Below are positions 55,840 to 64,000 of a DNA stretch of 64,000 nucleotides, in pieces (position 1 is the stretch's first letter; every line of letters starts with the position of its first letter). A program made the position numbers and the translations under genes. The notes below the pieces were generated by a model. The model had not been told where the DNA came from. It saw nothing but the letters and a program-made list of their open reading frames with translations, and did not search any database. Source of the stretch: Fomitopsis serialis (lineage: Eukaryota > Basidiomycota > Agaricomycetes > Polyporales > Fomitopsidaceae). The stretch lies in the NCBI RefSeq assembly GCF_022376445.1, contig NW_025955026.1, positions 62,001 through 126,000 on the forward strand, read 5' to 3'.

Positions 55840-56700
55840 TCATCGAGCTCCTCGGGCCTGAAAGCGGCGAGGTCGTCGCAGGACCCGTTCCTCACGGCCG
55901 GGCATGGCCCTCCTACGGTACCGCTCCACGGACCGCGCGGCTTGGGGCTCGCCGAGCAGGTTCGCTCTACCGCTCATCAAGAGCGGGAGCTCACCATCCG
56001 GTCATCAACGCATGGTCGAAACCAAAACGGACGACCGGAGCGAGACGGGGGCGACGGACGGGCTGCAGTTGGGTACCTTCGCATGAAGCGTCGCCTTCGC
56101 CAGCGCATCCGGCGCGGCAAGTACGTGGTAAGGTGTTTGCTATCCATCGAGGGCGACAGCGTCCACAGTCGAGGGCGTGAAGCGGGGGTGGTCGTCGTCT
56201 TGGCCCTGTAGGTCGATTTCGGGTGGCGGCGAATCCGCCGTCGGCGACAGTCTCCTGCATATAGGTCAGCTTGGCGTTAGAACACGCAGAGAGAGCGCAC
56301 TTACAGATCGCCCGCAAACAGGCGACATCCTGCCAACGTTCCGCAGGGATTCGTCGCGCCGACACCCTATGTCGACCCCCATGTCGACCTGGCGGACGTC
56401 CTCGCGGGCTAAGCCGCCGTGCTTCGACCCGCCAGCTGGCGGGTCCCTTCGTTCCGGGAGGGCTTCGGACGGACATTGACGGCGGCGCTGCGACGGAGCT
56501 GCAGCAGCTGCGGGATGGTGGACGCTGTGAGCGTTGAGCGCTGAGCGCCGCATATGTAGCACGAAGGGCTGCAGGTCGTCGGGCTGAGGTCGAGGGGCGT
56601 GAGAGGATGACGTAAGTCGTCATTAGCGCCGCGACGCCCTTATGTCGAATTCGAAAACATATCGACACCCCGAGTCGCGCGCGGAGGAGCTGCTTAGCGG
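55840..56700. repeat. Repeat copy 2 flanking SET1 (linked to the ABCC pseudogene family)
   Basis: Second copy, in direct orientation, of the sequence at 44851-45930, with partly rearranged blocks. Contains the perfect 20-bp palindrome GACCCGCCAGCTGGCGGGTC near 56428. The bottom-strand frame 56881-55991 includes SPPPEIDLQ-like codons shared with copy 1, but it is broken by stops and shifts. I treat it as non-coding. Confidence 0.7.
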
Positions 56701-56936
56701 GAGAAGAGCTACCGACATCGCGAGCTGGTGTTGTCTGTAGTTGTCCATTAGGTGTAACGGCGAAACATCCTGAGTAGAACAAAGAGCCGATGGGCGACGC
56801 GAGTAGTTCCGCTACTTCATTTATGTATGTGCGATGTCCAACCATGGTCGTTGACTCTTTATGCGTACATGCCGTGGGCACATCCCCCGCATCTATGTAG
56901 ATAATTACTCAAAATAATGCGCGGCCGCCATTCGCT

Positions 56937-58364
56937 AGACCGGGAAGAACTCGTCAAAGGCGCTGCGCCCGAGGCCGGCACCAGAGTGACCATGGTCGCC
57001 CTCCGCACTCGCGGTTTCGCGCCCGTCGGATGATTCGTCTCCCAAGAGTCTAGCAATCAATGCGACGATATCCTCGAACGAGTGTGCTCTTATAGGTGCG
57101 CTCTTGACTTCTGCCCGGCACTCAGGGCACGTGTACGCTGGGTGGGGAGCTTCGCCCTGGTCCGCTGCGCTAACCCAACCAAACTTTAAGGTACATTCTG
57201 CCGCTTGTCAGGACAAAGGACATACATTATGTGGGCTTCGTTCTCCGATTGACTCTGGCGGTACATCGGATACCTTTGCCTGTACTCCGACAGAGTATAT
57301 GCGAAGATTGCAAGGAGGCAAGATTGACAAGCAGAGTGTCCACACGGTAAACTACGTAAACGTTAGTGGTTGCGACAAAAAATGTGGTGAGGACATAACA
57401 TACAGCCACGGCTTCAGCGACCTCTCCAGGCAGACCGGGCAAGACGTAGCTCGATCCAAGCGGACGGCATATTCCTTGCCAATGATGGGATAGATGAGGG
57501 CCGTTAGTAGGCAGCGACCACGGTCACGCATGACGCCAACCTTCCATTCTTTCACCACCGCTTCATAGCGGCCATTCTGATCTTGCAGGAGGTCGACATC
57601 CTGCGAGAGAATGAATGGGTACAGGTCGCTATGTAGGCTATTGCGAACTGACCGCATGTAGTTTCGCCACGGCGAAGTCTTGCTCTTGAAGCTGATGCTG
57701 TGATTTCTCCAGATCCTTCACCGCTTTGCTCGTCACTCTGGTAGTCTCACGTATACGCATTAGACTCACCATTTTCAATGCCACTAGTGTGGCGTCTCGA
57801 CCCTGAACCTCATGGCCGAGGCGTTCAATTTCCTGGGTTTATAACCTCATTGCCGTGTGGCAGCTACGAAAATACAACGCTTCATACCATCTGGGTGCGC
57901 AATCAAAATTTGCTTGTTGAATCGGACATAGCAAACTCTACATACCCACATCCTTGTACTGACTTCCATAGCATTGCCGGCTTCGCTCTTTCTGAGCTCC
58001 AATTCCTTCAGACACATCAGCCCGGATCATATGCAAGAGACCGGGTACAACGAACACTCTATGAATGGTTGTTAGGGATGAGAGTCATTGGCGTATTGGT
58101 GTACTTACCTCCAATGCTGCGATTCGCCGTCGAGAGTTGTCGACTTGCATCTTCCAGCCTTCGATGTTCTGCACGCCGGGCTTCGTCACCAAAACGGTGG
58201 CGTTGATGGAGCCATTGAACCTACCAACTGTTGAGACACGATCAGTATGCCATAGTCCTCCGACAGGACCGACGCTTTACCTCGCTATCAGCCAGCAACT
58301 TCCTGCAATCGTCTAATGCGATCTGCAGAGATGTGACATCCTGGAACATATCAATGTAGCGCAT
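56937..58364 (-). CDS. Coiled-coil RING-like protein, possibly decaying
   Basis: A multi-exon gene on the bottom strand. From an ATG at 58364: MRYIDMFQDVTSLQIALDD, further helical exons (EIERLGHEVQGRDATLVALK; KAVKDLEKSQHQLQEQDFAV; DVDLLQDQNGRYEAVVKEWK), then SCPVCLERSLKPWL. Much later comes YTCPECRAEVKSAPIRAHSF, ending GRSAFDEFFPV. The paired CPVC and CPEC motifs and the terminal helix fit a RING E3 ligase of a type expanded in mushrooms. The middle Cys/His pair is unclear: SHILCRST and HIMYVLC both look degenerate, with Cys replaced. Linking the last two exons needs a frame change. It may be a pseudogene. Confidence 0.5.
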
Positions 58365-59210
58365 GCTACAAGGGAACAGCAGCTTTCATCGCACCTGTGT
58401 ATGTTCCAACCGCTCAAGGAAGCGACGGCGCGGTTATAACTACGGTGGCACGGGTAGTAAGACAGTACGTCACCTGTTTTGGTCCATTCCCCTGTTGCGG
58501 TTCAGTGTTGCGGTTTCTTTGTCGGCGGGGGACCAATGGTTTTGACATAGTACTACTCGCTATTGTCGTGGCCTTGATGAGTGGCTGAGGGTGCCTAGTG
58601 AGAGAAGGGTTGAGGGGGGTGCACAGGACGTACGACTGGATTGACCAGGTCCAAGGTTATCCGGTCATGAGTGCCGCATAGACATGCATTGTCCTAGTAG
58701 AACGAGGATCTGAGTGGCGGCTCGGGAGTCAAAAGCTCGTGACCAATTCTTCGGTCAATGCCGGCTTCATTGGGGCGAATTCAAGTAGTGAAAGTCGGAG
58801 CGGGGGCTACTGGCTGCACTGGTAAAAATGGTATAGAACGACGATCACTTACTGTCCATCAGGCCGCTATATATTACCACAAGCACGCATTCAGCGGCAT
58901 ACAGGGTGTTATGTGCATCTACTCATTGTGGACAGTCGCGTTCGCCGCGTTGATCGAGCGAACGAGCATAGATCTAAGCTACGTATCCAAGCGAGTCAGC
59001 GTGGATAGAACATTAATGGGTCTGTTTTGGAACGGCGAGGCTGGGAGGATAAAGTGACGACTCGCAAAGCGCGGTAACAGAGGACCCGAAATTTCCCTCC
59101 CGTGAGTTGCGTCCTCACGATCCTTCATGTGCATCCGAGCTTTCCCACTGCCTCGCTCCGTCGTCTCCCTCCTCGTCCCCAGATGATCCCAGGATGTCCT
59201 AGTAGTGTAA
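58365..59210. other. Spacer between the RING-like gene and the Tnp2 transposase
   Basis: No gene recognised. I looked for CACTA-type terminal repeats here and found none I can support. Confidence 0.4.
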
Positions 59211-62200
59211 TCAGCAGAGTAGCGCGGGCATCATCAGGATTGGAAAACTTGCCTGTGGAAGCGGCAACACGTGTACTAAGTTCGCCTGGCCATCGTATGC
59301 GTAGGGTGTTTTGGCAAATGAGCATATGAGGTCATCCATGGGTATCACTTCAGGCGGATCGTAATCGTCATGAAATAGTGACCCTGCTACGGCAAACCCG
59401 AATTCGCGATACGGGTCGATCGGTTTGAGGTCTGCCTCCAAGGACTTGTGACGCTGTACAACTAGTAGTATTTGCTCTTGCAGGTGGTGCGCAGCCGCTC
59501 CGTTCGGTCTAAAGATGCCGATGATCCTTGCGGGGCACATATCGCATCCGGCTTCATCAGAGACTTGCCGCATTATGATGTTCGAGTCTCGATGCGACTT
59601 TGAGAGTGGCTGATAAGATACCCCTTGGAGCCGTATCCTCGAGAACGCCGTGAGGCCTGCAGAATTATCAGAGCATGGCCAGTTTACGTTCACAAATGTC
59701 GCGCACCATGCAAAGTCGAAATCCCGGTATAGTTGTCCAATAGTCTCCGGATCGATTCCTCTACGATTAGTCTGCCACGCGACTCTTCGACTTGCAGGTG
59801 TGCTGAATCGCCAAGACCTAGAATATCGTTCAAGCGCGACCCACGATAATCCGATCGGAATGCTTTGTCAAATGCAGGTTTTAAGTCGGCGAGTTCGTCT
59901 GGAAGAGCACCGCTCGTCATGAGTGCTATGAGGTTGGCAGCACGACTGGCATGATACATGTATGTCATCTCGAGCTCTCCTATTTAGGCCGAAGTTACTA
60001 GGTAGGCTCGTCGACGTAATCATAGATGCAAATGGACTCACCATGCTTCTTGTTCGTTGGCATGTTCTGCAATGTAAAGTTCATCCTTTCGAACGCCCAC
60101 GTTCGATAGGAGTGCGTTGGGCCCATGGCAGGGAGGAAGTCGGCGATATGCAATGCGAGATGATTAGTTGGTTTGACTGTTGCCTCCTTGTACAAGTCAA
60201 TGAATCCGGCTACGTATGCCTTATAGTGGTAACGGTAGAGGTCAGCGAGACGTGCCGACGTGGAATGCATACGAGCAATCTGAACCGCGCAAACCAGGTG
60301 CATGAAGTTGGTGAGGAGCTGCTTCTTCCGGCCGGTCTCGTGGCCCCAGAGACGAGGTAGCGTGATGACGAGATGAATGGTACCGACTGCTCTCCATTGG
60401 TCCGCCTTTAATTTGCCTGTCTTGGAGCCGAACTTGGCTGGTCCAGGTGCTAGATGTGAAGGAAGGACTAAACGTTCTTGATCGCTCCAGATTTCAGAAA
60501 GCACGTCGGACCCAAGTACCACCGTGGCGGGCTCTTCGCCGCCTTTCGCCAGATTTCCATCTGCGTCTAGAAGTCCATTCCGGTCTCGCTGACAAGTACG
60601 GTACAAATGAGAATGTCTTCAACGTGCACCGCAGCATTCTGGACGTACCCACTGGTTGAGTCTATCTATGAGCTCATTCTTGTTTGATTGAGCGCCTCCC
60701 TCGTTTAGAACACGGATGTCTCTCCTTGCGCACAGCGCAAGGAGTTGGCCATGCCGCAACATAGACACATTGTTTCTTGTACGCAACGCATCCTCCGCAT
60801 CCTTGACGTCCTGTTCGGTCACAGGTTGCCGTCGTCCTGTCAAAGACACGGGGAGATCCGGAATCGCTATGTGTCGAACAAACGGTTGTGGTCTGGCGAC
60901 GTTTGTTGGGTCTTCTCCGTTAAGTAATGCAGCTTTGTGGTCGCCACCTATATCCTGTCGCTGAAAAGAGCAGCATGCGTGAGTAAAATCTTCCTATCAT
61001 GCGTTAACACTAGCGACGAACCCATTTAACAAGGTGTCTAGCCAACATCAGTTTCGTTCCGGCTCGACGTAAATCTCTGTCATAGCACATACGCCACAAC
61101 GATGGCCAATTCAGGCGCGCCAGCTGTTCAACGCTGCCTTTCCCTAAAGTCTGCATGCATTTCGCCCATACCGCTGGTTTTGCCTTGTCTTGACAGGTTG
61201 GTACTTTGAACCCAGGCGGCCGCTTCCCTAGCCCAGATGGTAGCTCCGTATCTGCGCCCCAAACGTCTCGCAGGAGGTCCTCAAGATCTCCCAGAAGATG
61301 TGCATGCATCGGATCGACGGCTACGAACCGCCTCGGGTCCCAATACGATAACCGGAGCAACTCGGTAAAGCGCAAACCTTCCGCCTGAAAAATGGCTTCC
61401 CTGACTGCCTCGCTCGGAGCATCGCGCCACTCCATCGCCCGCTGTCGATGCAGATCCAGATCCCTGACGGGCCATTGCGTCTCATCAAGTTCCTCTATCT
61501 GGTCCCTCGTGAGGAAGCAGAATGAGCACAGGTGGTTCCCGGACGATGACGGCAGACCTGCCACTTGGCGCGCAGCGAGCTGATCGCTAACAAGGGGGAT
61601 AAGGAAACCATAGGAGAAACGGCCTTCCGGATGCAACGCAGTACGCGAGAAGTAAATTCCTGGGGACCAAAACTCCAGGAGGTCGTCAACGAGCAATCGC
61701 AGGAAATGATTGATTTGCTCCAATGATGGTTTTCCAGGCCCGGGTATCACGCCAATAAGGCATATGTTTTCATCTTTGTAACGCATGTCTGGCGGGAGAT
61801 TGAGGAGAACCAGGTAGATTCCGGTGCTCGTTCTTGTCTTCTTTGCAGCTTTCACGAAGAAGGGATTGAATCCGTCCACACCAATGGACCAGACCAGCCG
61901 TAGTTCATTTTGAGGCGCATCGATAATTCGATCACCATTACAGTCCTTGAAGTCCTTTGCTATGCCTCCATGCCACCAGTCGTGGAGATCTTCATCGTCG
62001 TGCGCGCGTGCCTTATCCGCCGTTACGTCTATCGCACGCTCTATCTCGGGTCTGGATAGCATACGAGCTGTCCACCACTTCAGCTTCTGATGCAGATAGC
62101 GTTTGCAGGGCACCGTATATAGTTTGCCTTGGATCATGCACTTGCGCAGCAATGACGTACCGCAAACGGGTGATGACGGCGTCGCTTGATGGGTACAACT

Positions 62201-63548
62201 CTCGAGAGCTGGGTTGGAGTCTGGGTACAGACAATAGCACTCTGGACACACGACATAGGAGCGCACGACAGGGTCCACGTCGAACTGATGAAGGAGGGTA
62301 CGAGAGTCGACGGGAATGCTATCGAGGCCCACTTGCTCCTCGATGCTCCTGCTCGAGCCGCGCCGTTGAAGTTTGTGAAGCGACCATCGCAGTACGTACA
62401 GTGTGAAGTCGCAAGCGTTCCTCGATACTCGGGAGATGAGATGGAGTACGAGGATCAAAAACTTCAGTGCCATTATGGCCGGGTCTGCTGAACGATGCTG
62501 CGCACGATGAAACCGTTCTGCTACGCTCAGTTTGGCTCAGCTCAGAGTGAACGCAGTGCTCACCAGATGGAAGGAGAATCCGATTTTGTCCATTATAGCT
62601 GACAAGATGGGGATCTAGAGGACCATGATCTCCGCGTCGTTGACAGTTCCATTCTTCTCCCTTAATAGCCTCCAAGCGTCTGAGCTCATCCAGGATGCGA
62701 TTATGGACCATAGCCTGCAGGTTTTGGAGTCGGGAGGAATTCGAGACAACATGACTGATGTTCACGAGCTGCTGATACATGAACTCTTCGTGACGCAGGA
62801 AGCGGTTATTGATTGAATGCTGGGTGGATAGGCGTAGAAGGCCGCCGTTCGCGAATGAAGCAGGCTCCGTGGCAGTGGTGTGATATTCAGACGAGGTTTC
62901 GTCGGGCGGACGGGCAAAGACGAGTGTCGGGGGAACGGAAAAAGTGAGGATATTCGTATTGACTAATACGAACACCGAGGTTAACTCCTTGATAGCGCGC
63001 GCATTGGCAGCATCCAGGGCTTCGTCTGTGTTCCCCTCTGCAGGATCAAAGGTCGGTGGCGACCCAGCCTCCTCCTCGTCTTCATACGCAGCCGACTCAG
63101 CGATGTCACTGCCCGTATCGATTGAGGAAGCGTTCCCGTCTAAGGCAACAAAGCTGTCGCTCAAGTCGATGTCCCGTACGCGCCGCTGATGCGATTCGTT
63201 TGGGGTGATGGAGGGACCCAAGCATGGGGCGTCATTGAGTTCGTGACGTTCAACGAGTGGCTCGCCAGCTCGGTCGGAGGCAATGCGTGATGCCGATTGT
63301 GGACCAGTGAGCGACCGCGCGATGAATGCGCCGTCAACGTTGCCAGCCAGGGTTGCCTGCCCTTCTAGGAACCGTGCACGTTTATCTATCGTCGCATGGG
63401 TGTCATATAGTTTTCGCGACACCCAATCTCCCTTGACCCTCACCCCCCTGCGCTTATCGTCGACTGTCTTCAAACTGCACCCAGATGTGACGCATTGGCA
63501 GAGAACCACAGGTCGGCCTCGCAGTATACCAGTCGCTGCAGGCGCCAT
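59211..63548 (-). mobile_element. CACTA (EnSpm) DNA transposon: Tnp2-like transposase gene
   Basis: Bottom-strand, intron-containing transposase. The N-terminal part (63548-62319) has a Cys-rich start (CQCVTSGCSLKTVDDKRRG). The Tnp2 core (62473-61010) contains VCPECYCLYP, the DWWHGGIAKDF segment, LNLPPDMRYKDENICLIGV, EQINHFLRLLVDDLLEFWSPG, FCFLTRDQIEEL, LRLSYWDPRRFVAVDPMHAH and LLGDLEDLLRDVWG. A SAP-like helix-turn segment follows (60849-60619, HGQLLALCARRDIRVLNEG). The C-terminal block (60606-59998) has WRAVGTIHLVITLPRLWG, LTNFMHLVCAVQIA and YRTWAFERMNFTLQ. Terminal pieces run on to 59211. The order matches basidiomycete Tnp2. The join between the first two parts was not resolved, so functionality is open. 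Element ends were not found. Confidence 0.85.
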
Positions 63549-64000
63549 CGGTTATTTCCGTTGAGGCGATCTATTATGACTGCCCGCAAATGCAGCTCTA
63601 AATTGGTCAGTGTCGATGACGTTGCAACCAAGTAGCTACGAACCTCTTCAAGCACGCAGCACTTCAGTTCGCAGAGTAGTAGCGGACCACGATGGTAGCG
63701 GAAGTCGAGAAAGGAGAGCTGCTCGATGTCCGGATCTAATGCATTATGCAACTTGTATGCAACCGTTTGGCATACCTTGTCGTCCGCATACAGACTCCAT
63801 TGTGACAGCATGCCATGGATGCAGCCACTGGACGGGCGTGGCGAGTGGTCGATATTGAGCTGGCGGGGGAAGGATGAAATATGTGATTCTAGCACACCAT
63901 TATGCACACTTGTCACAGGAGTCGGACTTCCGCGATAGCCCGCGTATTGCGCCTGTAGCGGCTACTTGTGCTACCCTCAGATGATCGAAACGGTCACCAA
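63549..64000. other. Right-edge segment upstream of the transposase start
   Basis: A bottom-strand frame (63916-63470) overlaps the transposase start but matches nothing I recognise. The region could be element 5' sequence. The right terminal repeat, if any, lies outside the window. Confidence 0.35.

Noticed and set aside
55991..56881. 296-codon bottom-strand frame right of SET1
   Set aside because: Falls in the repeat shared with 44851-45930, where the matching sequence is broken by stops; no conserved domain.
58365..59210. CACTA terminal inverted repeat for the Tnp2 element
   Set aside because: Isolated CACTA pentamers occur by chance; no paired terminus with flanking 3-bp duplication could be found within the window.

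Overview
The window looks like a chromosome segment of an agaricomycete (Basidiomycota). Intact genes carry many 48-75 bp GT...AG introns. The gene families are typical of mushroom-forming fungi: sedolisin, GtaA-type glutaminase, Dur3, DUF6589, and Tnp2 CACTA transposase. No bacterial features, CRISPR array, rRNA or telomere repeat is visible.

Left third (1-21.5 kb) is a transposon nest. After a C/T-rich degenerate array (about 0.6-1.6 kb) comes a RecQ-like helicase gene (+). It converges on a DUF6589 gene (-) that has been cut into three pieces. Two inserts share the terminal inverted repeat start CATCAG(C/G)AAAAC: one at 7161-9556 and one at 9780-19717. Removing them restores the reading frame at both junctions. 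The larger insert was itself invaded by an LTR element (11990-18530; two 203-bp LTRs that look identical, TSD CGCAA). That element has no recognisable reverse transcriptase or integrase. It carries one 1750-codon ORF whose DNA is studded with perfect hairpins, most with 4-6 nt loops.

Middle (22.5-41.5 kb) is ordinary and gene-dense. It holds a secreted sedolisin protease, a tRNA-Cys with a short intron, a WW-MyTH4-RhoGAP protein, a Dur3-type urea/polyamine symporter, a membrane-anchored GtaA-type glutaminase, two tandem ICMT-like methyltransferase paralogues, and a mitochondrial Mtf2-like protein. Splicing by eye gives whole-codon totals for six of these.

Right third (42-64 kb) is again degenerate. 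A dodecamer minisatellite and an ABCC transporter pseudogene with long palindromes lead into a SET1 (H3K4 methyltransferase) gene. SET1 is interrupted just after its RRM by a gag-only LTR retroelement (48321-54397, TSD GCGC), carries frameshifts, and lacks its post-SET end. A second partial copy of the sequence beside the ABCC pseudogene lies on the other side of SET1. Then come a coiled-coil/RING-like gene and a CACTA Tnp2 transposase gene reaching the right edge.

The standout signals are the hairpin-array LTR element, the frame-restoring CATCAG-TIR insertions in the DUF6589 gene, and the SET1 copy broken by a gag-only retroelement. All calls are by eye; alignments and expression data were not available.
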